NCBI RefSeq assembly: GCF_018687075.1 | Contig: NZ_CP061285.1 | Coordinates: 620,001 to 684,000, forward strand | Source: Polynucleobacter sp. MWH-UH35A | GTDB lineage: Bacteria; Pseudomonadota; Gammaproteobacteria; Burkholderiales; Burkholderiaceae | Reading direction: 5' to 3' | DNA: 64,000 nucleotides | In this document: positions 42,670 to 52,963 of the stretch, piece after piece | Layout: the number at the start of each line of letters is the position of its first letter | Position numbering within the stretch: position 1 is the stretch's first letter | Position numbers and translations under genes: made by a program | Notes under the pieces: model-generated | The model's input: only the letters and a program-made list of their open reading frames with translations | What the model was told of the DNA's origin: nothing | Databases searched by the model: none

Positions 42670-43371
42670 TTAGTCTCTATTGCCACCAACAATACCCAAG
42701 AGGGCAAGTAAGTTGGTGAAGACGTTGTACACATCCAAGTAGATAGCCAAAGTAGCCATGATGTAGTTGGTTTCGCCGCCGTTGATGACGCGTTGTACGT
42801 CAACCAAAATAAAGGCAGAGAAGATTGCAATAGCCAATACCATCACAGTCAACATCAAAGCAGGCAACTGCAACCAGATGTTTGCCAGGGAGGCAACAAT
42901 CAAGAGCAGTACGCCAACCATCAAGAATTTACCTAGGCCAGAGAAGTCGCTCTTGCTGACAGTTGCGATGGTTGCCATCGTGGCGAAGATTGCTGCAGTA
43001 CCACCAAAGGACAGCATAATGAGTGTTGCACCATTGCTATAGCTATTGAGGGTGAAGCCAACCAAGCGGGACATCATGATGCCCATGAAGAAGGTAAAGC
43101 CCAGGAGTAGAAGAACGCCTACGCCAGTATCTTTATTCTTTTCGATTGCCCAGAAGAAACCAAATGCAACAGCCATAAACACCATGAAGCCAATAAAAGG
43201 GCTGCCGGAGAAGAGGTCTAGGCCCATGGCAACGCCAAGCCAGGCGCCGATAACAGTTGGCACCATGGACAGCGCAAGCAGCGCATAGGTATTACGGAGT
43301 ACGCGGTTGCGTACTTGTACGGTACTGATTGAGCCTGTTTGGCCAAAGCCGTAAGAGTTCAGATCACTCAT
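42670..43371 (-). CDS. Bax inhibitor-1/YccA family membrane protein
   Basis: A 233-residue protein with seven membrane helices. RNRVLRNTYALLALSMVPTV opens the family, and the C-terminal part has ALAIYLDVYNVFTNLLALLG, the conserved (A/S)L-x-(I/L)YLD-(V/I)-N-(I/L)F pattern with the pore Asp. Relatives modulate FtsH or act as calcium-leak channels. The ATG follows GGAG. The FtsH modulators HflK and HflC are also encoded in this window. Confidence 0.95.
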   Translation of the reverse strand: MSDLNSYGFGQTGSISTVQVRNRVLRNTYALLALSMVPTVIGAWLGVAMGLDLFSGSPFIGFMVFMAVAFGFFWAIEKNKDTGVGVLLLLGFTFFMGIMMSRLVGFTLNSYSNGATLIMLSFGGTAAIFATMATIATVSKSDFSGLGKFLMVGVLLLIVASLANIWLQLPALMLTVMVLAIAIFSAFILVDVQRVINGGETNYIMATLAIYLDVYNVFTNLLALLGIVGGNRD

Positions 43372-43504
43372 ATTGACTCCTTCTTTGTATAGTGATTACA
43401 AGAGCCCATGAAGGGCTGTTGAGGATAAGTATAGACAAAACACCCTAATTTCAAGCCCCTTGCCAAAAGACCTACAAATTAAAGGCTTATGCCCTGTAAA
43501 TTCA

Positions 43505-43555
43505 AGGGCTTAGCCCTACAGACATAGGGGTAAATACGGTCAGGCAATGTATAAT
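43505..43555 (+). promoter_or_regulatory. Palindrome and -10 element upstream of ndk
   Basis: A 13-base palindrome AGGGCT-T-AGCCCT (43505-43517) lies 32 bases before a perfect -10 TATAAT (43550-43555). No good -35 is seen at 17 bases. It sits about 75 bases upstream of the ndk ATG. Confidence 0.35.
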
Positions 43556-43629
43556 TCGGGGGTCGCTGGAGTGGGGTGGCAAGTAACCCCATCTGGCAAA
43601 TACCTTTGAAATCACTATTGGAGTCTTGA

Positions 43630-44055
43630 ATGGCAATTGAACGCACCCTATCTATTATCAAACCTGATGCTGTCGCTAAAAACGTCATCGGCAAAATCTA
43701 TGACCGTTTCGAATCAGCTGGTTTGAAGATTGTTGCTTCCAGAATGGCACATTTGTCACAAAATGAAGCAGAGCAGTTCTACGGCGTTCATAAAGATCGT
43801 CCTTTCTTTAAAGACTTGGTGAGCTTCATGATTTCTGGTCCAGTCATGATTCAAGTTTTGCAAGGCGAAGGCGCTATTGCTAAGAACCGCAACTTGATGG
43901 GTGCTACTGATCCTAAGAAAGCAGAAAAAGGCACAATCCGTGCTGACTTTGCTGACAGCATCGATGCAAACGCTGTTCATGGTTCTGATGCTCCTGAAAC
44001 TGCTGCTGTGGAAGTTGCATTCTTCTTCCCTGGCATGAATGTTTTCAATCGTTAA
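43630..44055 (+). CDS. ndk: Nucleoside diphosphate kinase
   Basis: A 141-residue enzyme that balances nucleoside triphosphate pools by ping-pong phosphate transfer. It has the opening [20 protein letters not shown], the [20 protein letters not shown] block, and the active-site His in [12 protein letters not shown]. Length matches the family. rlmN follows after 30 bases, so ndk-rlmN-ispG may be one transcript. Confidence 0.98.
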   Translation: MAIERTLSIIKPDAVAKNVIGKIYDRFESAGLKIVASRMAHLSQNEAEQFYGVHKDRPFFKDLVSFMISGPVMIQVLQGEGAIAKNRNLMGATDPKKAEKGTIRADFADSIDANAVHGSDAPETAAVEVAFFFPGMNVFNR

Positions 44056-44085
44056 TCAACACCTATCTTTTTATAAGTAGGCGCA

Positions 44086-45294
44086 TTGACCTCCCCGCGC
44101 GTAAATCTCTTAGATTTTGACGCTGACCAAATGGCAGCGTATGTCGCGGGGTTGAATGAAAAGCCCTTTAGGGCAAAGCAGCTCATGCAGTGGATACATC
44201 AACGAGGTGTGTCGGACATTAATGACATGAGTGATTTAGCAAAAAGCTTTAGAGCGACTTTGCTAGATAAAGCCGAAGTACTTTCTCTCCCCGTTATCAA
44301 AGATGAACATGCCCTAGACGGCACCCGCAAGTGGTTGCTGGACGTGGGTGCAGGTAATGCGGTGGAATCTGTGTTTATTCCCGAAGATGATCGAGGCACT
44401 TTGTGTATCTCTTCTCAGGCGGGCTGTGCAGTCAATTGCCGTTTTTGCTCTACTGGGCATCAAGGCTTTTCACGCAACCTCACTTCTGGCGAGATCATCG
44501 GGCAACTTTGGTTTGCTGAGCACCTTTTGCGCAATGATCCAGACGCAATTCGTCGCATTGAAAAATTTCCTACGCCCGGCTGGGAACACGCGGGCCGAGT
44601 CATTTCGAATGTGGTGATGATGGGCATGGGCGAACCCTTACTCAATTACGATAATGTTGTGTCTGCGTTGCGCTTAATGCTCGATGACAGAGCTTATGGT
44701 TTGTCACGTCGTCGTGTGACTGTTTCTACATCCGGTGTAGTGCCGATGATTGATCGCTTGGCACAAGATTGTCCAGTGGCGTTAGCTGTTTCCTTGCACG
44801 CACCGAATGACGCATTACGTGATCAGCTGGTGCCGCTAAATCAAAAATATCCTTTGCGTGAATTGCTAGACGCTTGTGAGCGTTACTTGCCATTTGCGCC
44901 AAGAGACTTTTTAACCTTTGAATACTGCATGCTCGATGGCGTGAATGATTCTGATATTCAAGCGAAAGAATTGGTGCGCTTACTTAAAAATATCAAGTGC
45001 AAGATTAATCTCATTCCGTTCAATCCATTCCCAGAATCTGGTTTAAAACGCTCCTCAGCTCAGCGTGTAAATGCCTTTGCGAGCATCTTGTTGGATGCCA
45101 GTATGGTCGCAACAGTCCGTAAGACTCGCGGTGATGACATTGCCGCAGCCTGCGGACAGTTGGCGGGGGATGTAGTGGATCGCACCCGTGTACGTGAACG
45201 TGCTGTGCATAGCGCTGAGATTGACATCGAAGAAATTAAATCTGAAGACTACCCCATTGAGCGTCCGATTGAGTGGCTCAAAAAGTTAAATTAA
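44086..45294 (+). CDS. rlmN: Dual-specificity RNA methyltransferase RlmN
   Basis: A 402-residue radical SAM enzyme that methylates A2503 of 23S rRNA and A37 of some tRNAs. It carries the iron-sulfur motif [19 protein letters not shown], the conserved Cys-containing segment AACGQLAG (methyl-carrying Cys) and [16 protein letters not shown]. The start is TTG at 44086 with AAGTAGG upstream; no closer ATG fits. Usually pilF (pilW) and rodZ lie between rlmN and ispG in related bacteria, but here ispG follows after 22 bases. Confidence 0.97.
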   Translation: MTSPRVNLLDFDADQMAAYVAGLNEKPFRAKQLMQWIHQRGVSDINDMSDLAKSFRATLLDKAEVLSLPVIKDEHALDGTRKWLLDVGAGNAVESVFIPEDDRGTLCISSQAGCAVNCRFCSTGHQGFSRNLTSGEIIGQLWFAEHLLRNDPDAIRRIEKFPTPGWEHAGRVISNVVMMGMGEPLLNYDNVVSALRLMLDDRAYGLSRRRVTVSTSGVVPMIDRLAQDCPVALAVSLHAPNDALRDQLVPLNQKYPLRELLDACERYLPFAPRDFLTFEYCMLDGVNDSDIQAKELVRLLKNIKCKINLIPFNPFPESGLKRSSAQRVNAFASILLDASMVATVRKTRGDDIAAACGQLAGDVVDRTRVRERAVHSAEIDIEEIKSEDYPIERPIEWLKKLN

Positions 45295-45316
45295 AGATGA
45301 GATTCTGATTAATCCC

Positions 45317-46594
45317 ATGAGTTCAGCTAATTCTTTGTCACCATTGCCCAATTTACCCTTAGGTCCTTCGCCAAAGCGGGCAACACGTCAAGCAACAGTT
45401 GCCTGGAAAAATAACATCATCACGGTTGGTGGCGATGCGCCTGTGCGCGTGCAGTCGATGACCAATACCGATACTGCGGATGCAGTGGGTACAGCGATTC
45501 AAGTAAAAGAATTGGCTCGTGCCGGTTCCGAGATGGTGCGTATTACCGTCAATACGCCAGAGGCTGCAGCAGCAGTTCCATACATTCGTGAGCAGTTAGA
45601 TAAGATGGATGTATTGGTGCCATTGATTGGTGACTTTCATTACAACGGCCACACCTTATTAAATGATTACCCAGAGTGCGCTAAGGCACTCTCTAAGTAC
45701 CGCATTAATCCAGGCAATGTGGGTAAGGGCGCAAAGCGTGACCCGCAATTTGCACAAATGATTGAGGCAGCCTGCAAATACGATAAGCCCATTCGGATTG
45801 GGGTGAACTGGGGAAGCCTAGACCAGGAACTTTTGGCTTCCATTATGGATAGCAATGCTGCTTTAGCAGTTCCAAAGACTGCGCAAGAGGTCATGATTGA
45901 AGCTTTGATTCAGTCAGCATTGCAATCTGCAGAAAAGGCTGTCGAATTGGGCATGAACCCCAATCAAATTTTGCTCTCTTGCAAAGTCAGCAATGTTCAA
46001 GATTTAGTTGCGGTGTATCGTGATCTCTCCCGTCGTTCTGACTATCCATTGCATTTGGGATTAACTGAAGCAGGCATGGGTAGTAAAGGGATTGTCTCTT
46101 CAACAGCAGCAATGGCCATCTTGTTGCAAGAGGGTATCGGCGACACGATTCGTGTTTCATTAACTCCTGATCCAGGTGCGCCTCGTGAAAACGAAGTGAT
46201 TGTTGCTCAAGAAATTTTGCAAACTATGGGCTTACGTAACTTCACGCCTATGGTGATCGCATGCCCTGGTTGCGGCAGAACGACTAGTACGACATTCCAA
46301 GAGCTCGCTGCCAATATCCAGTCTTATTTGCGTCAACAGATGCCGGTTTGGAAGAAAACCCATCCGGGCGTAGAGAATATGAATGTAGCTGTAATGGGAT
46401 GTATCGTGAACGGCCCAGGTGAGTCCAAGCATGCCAATATTGGTATTTCCTTGCCAGGAACCGGCGAAACCCCAGCGGCGCCAGTATTTGTGGATGGAGT
46501 TAAAGTAAAAACGCTGCGTGGTGAGAAAATTGCCGAAGAGTTTCAGGTAATTGTTGATGAGTACGTCAAACAGAACTATGCATCTCAAATTTAA
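45317..46594 (+). CDS. ispG: 4-hydroxy-3-methylbut-2-enyl diphosphate synthase
   Basis: A 425-residue iron-sulfur enzyme of the MEP isoprenoid pathway. It has [40 protein letters not shown], and the cluster cysteines in [10 protein letters not shown] and [10 protein letters not shown]. The N-terminus is about 30 residues longer than in E. coli. It lies directly before hisS, the order also seen in E. coli. Confidence 0.97.
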   Translation: MSSANSLSPLPNLPLGPSPKRATRQATVAWKNNIITVGGDAPVRVQSMTNTDTADAVGTAIQVKELARAGSEMVRITVNTPEAAAAVPYIREQLDKMDVLVPLIGDFHYNGHTLLNDYPECAKALSKYRINPGNVGKGAKRDPQFAQMIEAACKYDKPIRIGVNWGSLDQELLASIMDSNAALAVPKTAQEVMIEALIQSALQSAEKAVELGMNPNQILLSCKVSNVQDLVAVYRDLSRRSDYPLHLGLTEAGMGSKGIVSSTAAMAILLQEGIGDTIRVSLTPDPGAPRENEVIVAQEILQTMGLRNFTPMVIACPGCGRTTSTTFQELAANIQSYLRQQMPVWKKTHPGVENMNVAVMGCIVNGPGESKHANIGISLPGTGETPAAPVFVDGVKVKTLRGEKIAEEFQVIVDEYVKQNYASQI

Positions 46595-46643
46595 GTAAAC
46601 ATCTGCAAAAAATAAAGCACAACAAAGTACAACAATAATAAAA

Positions 46644-47984
46644 ATGACCGACCAAAGTAAAGATCCGAAAGCGCAAGCTAAAGCACAAAAGACGCAAAAA
46701 ATTAATGGCGTGCGCGGCATGAATGATCTGCTGCCAGCAGATGCTGCGCAGTGGGCACATCTTGAGCATGTTTTGCGCGATCTTACTCGTTCTTATGGTT
46801 ATGAGTTTTTGAGAACTCCAATTGTTGAGGCAACAGCCGTATTTCAACGTGGCATTGGTGAGGTTACCGACATTGTTGAAAAAGAAATGTATTCTTTTGA
46901 AGATCGCTTGAATGGCGAGCAACTCACTTTGCGTCCTGAAGGTACAGCGGCGTTAGTGCGCTCTGTCATTGAAAATAATTTGCTTTATGAGGGGCCCAAG
47001 CGTCTTTGGTATACCGGCCCCATGTTCCGACATGAGCGCCCACAACGTGGTCGCTATCGTCAGTTCCACCAGTTTGGCATTGAGGCCCTGGGGTTTGCTG
47101 GTCCTGATATCGATGCCGAAATCATTCTGATGGGTCAACGCCTCTGGGATGAACTCGGCTTGAAGGGTGTGCGCCTAGAAATCAATTCTTTAGGCCAGGC
47201 GCCAGAGCGCGCTGAGCATCGCGCAGCCTTGGTAACTTACTTTGAGAAGAATCAATCTCAACTAGATGAAGATTCACAGCGTCGCTTGTTGACCAATCCA
47301 TTGCGTATCTTAGATTCTAAGAATCCGGAGATGCAGGCCTTGATTGAAGGGGCACCCAAATTATTGGATTTCTTGGGTGAAGAATCACTCAAGCATTTCA
47401 ATGCAGTACAAGAATTACTCAAGGCCAATAATATCCCTTGCAAAATCAATCCGCGCTTAGTGCGTGGCCTGGATTACTACAACCTCACAGTGTTTGAGTG
47501 GGTAACCGATGAACTTGGTGCGCAAGGCACGATTGCTGGTGGCGGACGTTATGACCCATTGATCGAACGCATGGGTGGTAAAGCTGCACCAGCTTGTGGA
47601 TGGGCAATGGGGATGGAGCGTGTCCTTGAGCTCATGAAAGTTTCTGGTTCCTTGCCCGAAGCGCAAGCTCAATGCGACATTTTTGTATTGCATCAAGGCG
47701 GTGAGACATTGACCGCTGCCATGATTATTGCTGAGCGCCTCCGCAGTGCAGGTATCGACACTATTCTTTTCTGTCCTCCAGATGGTCAATCGGCCAGCTT
47801 TAAGTCTCAAATGAAGAAAGCTGACAGTAGTGGGGCTGCCTTTGCGGTCATTATTGGTCCGGATGAATTGGCCAGAAATGAGGCGCAACTCAAGGACTTA
47901 CGTGGCACAGGCGAGCAAAAGTCAGTTCCCCTGGAAGATGTCTTGGGTGCCGCAATTGATGCGCTAGTAGGCGCCTCCGAATAG
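46644..47984 (+). CDS. hisS: Histidyl-tRNA synthetase
   Basis: A 446-residue class II synthetase. Motif 1 is in the [11 protein letters not shown] region onward, motif 2 is [19 protein letters not shown], the His-binding block is [12 protein letters not shown], and motif 3 is [14 protein letters not shown] followed by [12 protein letters not shown]. An anticodon-binding domain closes the protein. The ATG at 46644 lies in an A-rich leader without a strong ribosome site. Confidence 0.98.
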   Translation: MTDQSKDPKAQAKAQKTQKINGVRGMNDLLPADAAQWAHLEHVLRDLTRSYGYEFLRTPIVEATAVFQRGIGEVTDIVEKEMYSFEDRLNGEQLTLRPEGTAALVRSVIENNLLYEGPKRLWYTGPMFRHERPQRGRYRQFHQFGIEALGFAGPDIDAEIILMGQRLWDELGLKGVRLEINSLGQAPERAEHRAALVTYFEKNQSQLDEDSQRRLLTNPLRILDSKNPEMQALIEGAPKLLDFLGEESLKHFNAVQELLKANNIPCKINPRLVRGLDYYNLTVFEWVTDELGAQGTIAGGGRYDPLIERMGGKAAPACGWAMGMERVLELMKVSGSLPEAQAQCDIFVLHQGGETLTAAMIIAERLRSAGIDTILFCPPDGQSASFKSQMKKADSSGAAFAVIIGPDELARNEAQLKDLRGTGEQKSVPLEDVLGAAIDALVGASE

Positions 47985-48053
47985 AATAAGTCTGATATCT
48001 ATAAATTACCTATTTATTACCTTTTAATTACCCATTAGTTAGCTTGGATTGAC

Positions 48054-48713
48054 ATGCCTTTAGATTTAGAAGAACAAGAACAATTAGACCAATTCAAGGC
48101 GTTTTGGCAAAAGTACCGAAACCTCATCACTGGCGTAGTAACGGTTGCATTGTTTGCTTATGCTGCATACAGCGGCTATCAGTGGTGGCGTAATAGTCAA
48201 GCACTTGAAGCCTCTAAGTTGTATGAAACCATGGTGGGCGCCATTGCTAAGGGCGACAAAGATCAGACTTTACGCGCAGCGGATGATTTGCAGAAAGATT
48301 TTGGACGCACGCCTTATGCAGCAATGTCCAGTTTGATTGCTGCACGGATTGCAGTGGATGCGGGAGATAGCGCCAAAGGATTAGATTATTTGCGTTGGGC
48401 GGCAAAGAATGCCTCAAATGACGGTTATCTCGCATTAGCGAAATTGCGTTTAGTGACTCAGCTCATTGAGCAGGGCGGTGAGAAAGATTTTGCGGAAGCC
48501 GATCAAATCCTGAAAGAGAAGCCGATTGCTGGCTTTGAATCTTTATGGCTTGAGCGTCGTGGCGATTGGTATTTGGCTCAAAAGAAAAATGCTGAAGCGA
48601 AAACAAGCTACCAAGATGCTTGGAAAAAATTAGATCAAGCAAAAGAATTTCCTGAGGAGGCACGTCGCCTCTTAAAAGTTAAATTAGATGCTGTTGGAGG
48701 AGTTGCTCAGTGA
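48054..48713 (+). CDS. yfgM: YfgM-like TPR protein (ancillary SecYEG/BamB-operon protein)
   Basis: A 219-residue inner-membrane protein: a short acidic cytoplasmic start (LDLEEQEQLDQFKAFWQKY), one membrane helix (NLITGVVTVALFAYAAYSGY), then a periplasmic tetratricopeptide domain. YfgM in E. coli works with the chaperone PpiD at the Sec translocon. It lies between hisS and bamB as in E. coli. Its TGA overlaps the bamB start. Confidence 0.93.
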   Translation: MPLDLEEQEQLDQFKAFWQKYRNLITGVVTVALFAYAAYSGYQWWRNSQALEASKLYETMVGAIAKGDKDQTLRAADDLQKDFGRTPYAAMSSLIAARIAVDAGDSAKGLDYLRWAAKNASNDGYLALAKLRLVTQLIEQGGEKDFAEADQILKEKPIAGFESLWLERRGDWYLAQKKNAEAKTSYQDAWKKLDQAKEFPEEARRLLKVKLDAVGGVAQ

Positions 48714-49894
48714 TGACTAAAGTGATGACTAAAGCGATGACTAAAGGAATGAAGCGTTTGCCCATGCGCATAGGCGCTGCCTTGGTATTAAGTGCCACGG
48801 TCATTGCTTTGGTCGCCTGTTCAGGCGGCTCCAGGGTGCGCAAACCTGCAGAGTTAGTTACCGTAACGAATCAGTTTGATTTGCAACCGGTCTGGTCAAC
48901 CAGCATTGGTTCATCTGAGTCATTTAACTTTCATCCGATTGTTGCAGGGGATGCGGTATACGTTGCCTCTCACCGCGGTAATCTAGCTAGGATTGATTTA
49001 GCAACTGGCAATAAAACGTGGGAAGTATCCGTACCTGAGCGCTTGTCAGTGGGCCCTGGATCCGATGGTCGAACCACTGTTGCAGTTTCAACGAAGGGCA
49101 TGGTTTATGCCTATGACGATATGGGTAAGCCCATCTGGAATGTCAGCGTTGGCAGTGAAGTGTTAAGTGAGCCTGTGGTAGCTGCTGGCATAGTGGTTGT
49201 GCGCGCACTCGATAATCGCTTTGTAGGGTTAGATGCGCAAACAGGTGTTAAGAGATGGACTTATCAGCGTCAGCAGTCCGCTTTATCCTTGCGCGTCGGT
49301 TATGGCATGCTTGCGATCGGAAATGAAGTCATTGTTACGGGCTTCACAGGTGGTCGTTTTGGCATGATTGCCATTGCTAATGGCGGCTTGGTTTGGGAGA
49401 CCCCGGTTTCCTTTCCGAAGGGATTCTCAGAAATTGAGCGCTTGAATGACGTCACTGCAAAGCCAAGTATGGAGGGTGACATTCTCTGCGCAGTTTCTTA
49501 TCAGGGCCGTATCGGTTGTGGTCAAGCCCGCACTGGCAATCTTTTATGGTTTAAAGACTATTCAAGTTATACCGGCACTTCCCAAAGTAGCGATATGGTT
49601 TTTTCAGCGAACGATAAATCCCATGTGACTGCTTTTGCAACTAAAGATGGCACGCAAGTTTGGGAGAACACACAGCTGACTTATCGCGACGTAGGTGAGT
49701 CGCTCGCAGTTGGCAGAGTTTTGTTAATGGGCGATGCTCAAGGTTATATCCATGCTTTTTCACAGGCGAACGGCGAGATGGTTGCGCGTATTCGTCACGA
49801 CAGTAGTCCAATCTCAGCTGCCCCCATTGCGGTAGGCGGTCTCATCTTGGTTCAATCTCAAGGTGGAAAAATAGCGGCGTACAGTCCAAAATGA
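48710..49894 (+). CDS. bamB: Outer membrane assembly lipoprotein BamB
   Basis: A lipoprotein of about 394 residues with an eight-bladed PQQ-type beta-propeller that helps BamA insert outer-membrane proteins. Blade motifs include [37 protein letters not shown] and [17 protein letters not shown]. The lipobox is LVAC, followed by SGG. The GTG at 48710 overlaps the yfgM stop and lies seven bases after GGAGGAG; ATG 48713 is also possible. Codons 2-13 are three 12-base repeats each encoding MTK plus one residue, so an ATG recurs every four codons before the real signal peptide MKRLPMRIG (ATG 48749). der follows with an ATGA overlap. Confidence 0.95.
   Translation: MMTKVMTKAMTKGMKRLPMRIGAALVLSATVIALVACSGGSRVRKPAELVTVTNQFDLQPVWSTSIGSSESFNFHPIVAGDAVYVASHRGNLARIDLATGNKTWEVSVPERLSVGPGSDGRTTVAVSTKGMVYAYDDMGKPIWNVSVGSEVLSEPVVAAGIVVVRALDNRFVGLDAQTGVKRWTYQRQQSALSLRVGYGMLAIGNEVIVTGFTGGRFGMIAIANGGLVWETPVSFPKGFSEIERLNDVTAKPSMEGDILCAVSYQGRIGCGQARTGNLLWFKDYSSYTGTSQSSDMVFSANDKSHVTAFATKDGTQVWENTQLTYRDVGESLAVGRVLLMGDAQGYIHAFSQANGEMVARIRHDSSPISAAPIAVGGLILVQSQGGKIAAYSPK
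48713..48748 (+). repeat. Three 12-base tandem repeats at the bamB start
   Basis: ATGACTAAAGTG, ATGACTAAAGCG and ATGACTAAAGGA in tandem. Each unit has an in-frame ATG, and copy-number change by slippage would add or remove four residues (MTKx) without breaking the frame. Confidence 0.85.
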
Positions 49895-51255
49895 ATCCAG
49901 TCATCACCATTGTCGGCCGTCCTAATGTAGGGAAGTCGACGCTCTTTAATCGCTTAACCCGTTCACGCGATGCTTTGGTTGCTGACTTCTCTGGTTTAAC
50001 GAGAGACCGACACTACGGCAAGGGTCGTATTGGTGAGCGAGCATTTATTTGTGTAGACACTGGTGGTTTTGAGCCAGTAGCAAAAACTGGCATCGTTGCT
50101 GAAATGGCAAAGCAAACCAAGCAAGCGGTTGCTGAGTCGGATATTGTGATTTTCTTGGTGGATGGTCGTCTTGGTATGGCCCCGCAAGATCGAGTCATTG
50201 CTGATTTCTTGCGTAAGACTGGTAGACCAGTCATTTTGGCGGTCAACAAAACAGAAGGTATGCAGGCGGGTGTTGTTACTGCGGACTTTCATGAGCTTGG
50301 TTTAGGTGAGCCTTTTCCAATCTCTTCTGCGCATGGAGATGGTGTTCGCGGTCTGATTGACGATGCATTAGATTCGCTTGGTATCGCAGAGCCAGAGGAT
50401 GATGATTTAGCTAAAGATCCAAATCGCCCCATGAAGATTGCGGTAGTGGGTCGTCCAAACGTAGGTAAATCAACTTTGATCAATAAGTTGATCGGCGAAG
50501 AGCGTGTGATTGCCTTTGATATGCCGGGCACAACACGTGATGCGATTGAAGTGCCATTTGAGCGAAACGGTAAGCCTTATATCTTGGTGGATACCGCCGG
50601 TTTACGTCGTCGTGGCAAAGTATTTGAAGCGATTGAGAAATTCTCAGTGGTTAAAACATTACAAGCGATTGCCGACTGTAATGTGGTGATCTTGATGCTA
50701 GATGCGCAACAAGATATATCGGAGCAAGATGCCCATATCGCCGGGTTTATTGTTGAGGCTGGTCGTGCATTAGTGGTTGCAGTGAATAAGTGGGATGGCT
50801 TGGATTCCTATGTCAAAGAACGAGCGCGCTTAGAGATTGCTCAAAAGCTGCGCTTTCTAGATTTTGCAAACGTCCATCCTATCTCCGCAAAAAAGGGGAC
50901 TGGTCTTAAGGAGCTCTTTAAGGATGTGGATTCCGCTTACGCTGCAGCAATGGCAAAGCTACCAACCCCTCGTTTGACCCGGATCTTGCAAGAGGCGATT
51001 GAACATCAACAGCCAAAACGCGTTGGCATGGGTCGTCCAAAGTTACGTTATGCCCATCAAGGGGGCATGAACCCCCCAATTGTGGTGATTCATGGCACCT
51101 CCCTGAGCGGGGTGACAGATAGCTACAAGCGATATTTAGAAGGTCGCTTTAGGGATGTCTTTAAATTACGCGGTACGCCCTTACGTATTCAGATGAATAC
51201 GGCCAAAAACCCCTATGTTGATGACGATAAGGGCAAAAAAGGCAAAAAGCGGTAA
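49891..51255 (+). CDS. der: Ribosome biogenesis GTPase Der
   Basis: A 454-residue protein with two GTPase domains and a C-terminal KH-like domain. Each G1 motif reads [10 protein letters not shown] (residues about 8 and 189). G3 motifs are DTGGF and DTAGL, and G4 motifs are NKTE and NKWD. The protein is needed for 50S subunit assembly. The basic tail ([11 protein letters not shown]) is usual. The start overlaps the bamB stop (ATGA). Confidence 0.98.
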   Translation: MNPVITIVGRPNVGKSTLFNRLTRSRDALVADFSGLTRDRHYGKGRIGERAFICVDTGGFEPVAKTGIVAEMAKQTKQAVAESDIVIFLVDGRLGMAPQDRVIADFLRKTGRPVILAVNKTEGMQAGVVTADFHELGLGEPFPISSAHGDGVRGLIDDALDSLGIAEPEDDDLAKDPNRPMKIAVVGRPNVGKSTLINKLIGEERVIAFDMPGTTRDAIEVPFERNGKPYILVDTAGLRRRGKVFEAIEKFSVVKTLQAIADCNVVILMLDAQQDISEQDAHIAGFIVEAGRALVVAVNKWDGLDSYVKERARLEIAQKLRFLDFANVHPISAKKGTGLKELFKDVDSAYAAAMAKLPTPRLTRILQEAIEHQQPKRVGMGRPKLRYAHQGGMNPPIVVIHGTSLSGVTDSYKRYLEGRFRDVFKLRGTPLRIQMNTAKNPYVDDDKGKKGKKR

Positions 51256-51286
51256 TTTCGGCTAAGCTGTCATTCTGCGTTCGAAA

Positions 51287-51315
51287 TGGGCTTGATTTTT
51301 TCAAAAATCAGCCCA
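51287..51315 (+). terminator. Terminator-like hairpin after der
   Basis: A stem of 13 bp with one bulge (TGGGCT-T-GATTTTT against AAAAATCAGCCCA). The T run lies inside the stem rather than after it, so termination is plausible but not certain. It lies 31 bases after the der stop and 160 bases before hfq. Confidence 0.5.
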
Positions 51316-51375
51316 CTTTAGAAGGCTCAATGTGTTCTTAATGAGAGTAATTTGTCGTTAATTAATATGCAGTGC

Positions 51376-51414
51376 AGATGTGCGGTAAAGATGTGTAGTG
51401 AAGATGTGTAGTAA
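51376..51414 (+). repeat. Three 13-base tandem repeats in the hfq leader
   Basis: AGATGTGCGGTAA, AGATGTGTAGTGA and AGATGTGTAGTAA in tandem, 63 bases before the hfq ATG. They would lie in or near the hfq promoter or 5' UTR, so their number could affect hfq expression. Confidence 0.85.
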
Positions 51415-51477
51415 GAGATATATAAAAAAGCAAGACTCCCAAAAAAGTATGTAAGCAAAAAATAATTAAGGAGCAGT

Positions 51478-51729
51478 ATGAGTAATAGCAACCCTAACAA
51501 AATTCAACTACTTCAGGATCCATTCCTCAATGCTTTACGCAAAGAGCATGTACCTGTTTCGATCTATCTGGTCAATGGCATTAAGTTGCAAGGCAATATT
51601 GAATCGTTTGATCAATATGTCGTGCTCTTGCGCAATACTGTGACGCAGATGGTTTACAAGCATGCAATCTCCACGATCGTTCCTGCTCGTGCGATTGATT
51701 TCCGTTTGGAAGAATCTAGCCCTGTATAA
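51478..51729 (+). CDS. hfq: RNA chaperone Hfq
   Basis: An 83-residue Sm-like hexameric protein that pairs small RNAs with mRNAs. Sm1 is [20 protein letters not shown], followed by [13 protein letters not shown] and [10 protein letters not shown]. Sm2 is [13 protein letters not shown], with the YKHA distal/proximal face residues intact. The C-terminal tail is short, as usual in betaproteobacteria. The ATG follows AAGGAGCAGT. hflX follows with its start inside hfq. Confidence 0.98.
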   Translation: MSNSNPNKIQLLQDPFLNALRKEHVPVSIYLVNGIKLQGNIESFDQYVVLLRNTVTQMVYKHAISTIVPARAIDFRLEESSPV

Positions 51730-52963
51730 AACTGGAGTAGATGCCGCTCGCGCTGTTCTGGTTGGAGTAGACACGGGGCGCGAAGATTTTGCAGACAGCA
51801 TGGCAGAGCTCAGCCTTTTGGCTGATAGCGCTGGCTCTATACCCGCAGCCAGTGTAATTGCCCGCAAGGGCAGAGCTGATCCCGCACTGTTTATCGGCTC
51901 AGGTAAGGCAAATGAGCTCAAGCGTGCCATGGAAGAGCAGGGCGCTGAGCTCGCAATTTTCAATCACCCGCTTTCTCCAACGCAACAACGCAATCTAGAA
52001 CGCCATATTGGATTTCATGTGATGGATCGCACCGGTTTGATTTTGGATATCTTTAGTCAAAGAGCGCAAAGCCATATCGGTAAGACGCAAGTTGAACTTG
52101 CGCAAGTGCGTTATCGCATGTCGCGTTTGGTTAGGGCTTGGAGTCACTTAGAGCGACAGCGTGGTGGTATTGGCGTTCGCGGTGGTCCTGGTGAAACTCA
52201 GATGGAGTTAGACCGCCGCATGTTGGCTACTAAAGCTAAGCGCTTAGAAAATGAGTTGGAAAAACTGCAGCGCCAACAACGCACCCAAAGAAGGGCGCGA
52301 AATCGCAAAGATGTATTCTCGGTTTCTTTAGTTGGCTATACCAACGCCGGTAAATCCACCTTATTTAATGCCCTAACAAAAGCAGGGACTTATGCGGCCG
52401 ATCAATTATTTGCCACCCTGGATACCACCTCTCGAAAGGTTCATTTGGACGGGGTAGGTTCGATTGTGGTCTCAGATACAGTGGGATTTATTCGAGAATT
52501 GCCTCACCAGTTGGTGGAGGCATTTAGGGCCACCTTGGATGAAACCATCCATGCGGACCTCATTTTGCACGTGATTGATGCGTGCAGTCCGGTAGCTAGG
52601 GAGCAAAAGGCTGAAGTTGAGGCTGTTTTGGCGGAAATTGGGGCTGATGACATCCCTCGGATTGAGGTGATGAATAAGATCGACCAGATGCCTCAAACCT
52701 TTACCCGAGGGGCTGTTTTGGAGCGTGATGGGCAGGGCTTTCCAAGCCAGGTTTTCCTGTCGGCCAAGACCGGCTTGGGCCTTGATTTACTTCGCTCGGC
52801 CTTAGCTGAATGCTCCCAAATGACTGATAGAATAAGGGTCGAGCACAACCGTGCCAAGAAGCAATTGGCCCCGGATGAGTTTTTAGAACCTTTACCCGAA
52901 CGACCAGAATCTGCTGAATTTAATCCGATTGCCAACCGAAGCTATTTTTCTAATGACGCGTAA
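51689..52963 (+). CDS. hflX: Ribosome-splitting GTPase HflX
   Basis: A GTPase of about 424 residues. An N-terminal HflX domain has [34 protein letters not shown] and [20 protein letters not shown]. The G domain has G1 [12 protein letters not shown]3 [11 protein letters not shown] and G4 NKID. It rescues stalled ribosomes after heat stress. The start is uncertain because the frame is open far into hfq. GTG 51689 or TTG 51695 would give a normal N-terminus, while the ATG at 51662 would overlap hfq by 68 bases. None has a good ribosome site. The end overlaps the hflK ATG by 11 bases. Confidence 0.95.
   Translation: MRLISVWKNLALYKTGVDAARAVLVGVDTGREDFADSMAELSLLADSAGSIPAASVIARKGRADPALFIGSGKANELKRAMEEQGAELAIFNHPLSPTQQRNLERHIGFHVMDRTGLILDIFSQRAQSHIGKTQVELAQVRYRMSRLVRAWSHLERQRGGIGVRGGPGETQMELDRRMLATKAKRLENELEKLQRQQRTQRRARNRKDVFSVSLVGYTNAGKSTLFNALTKAGTYAADQLFATLDTTSRKVHLDGVGSIVVSDTVGFIRELPHQLVEAFRATLDETIHADLILHVIDACSPVAREQKAEVEAVLAEIGADDIPRIEVMNKIDQMPQTFTRGAVLERDGQGFPSQVFLSAKTGLGLDLLRSALAECSQMTDRIRVEHNRAKKQLAPDEFLEPLPERPESAEFNPIANRSYFSNDA

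Noticed and set aside
46232-46922. Two overlapping minus-strand frames across the ispG/hisS junction
   Set aside because: Both are antisense to conserved enzyme motifs on the plus strand.
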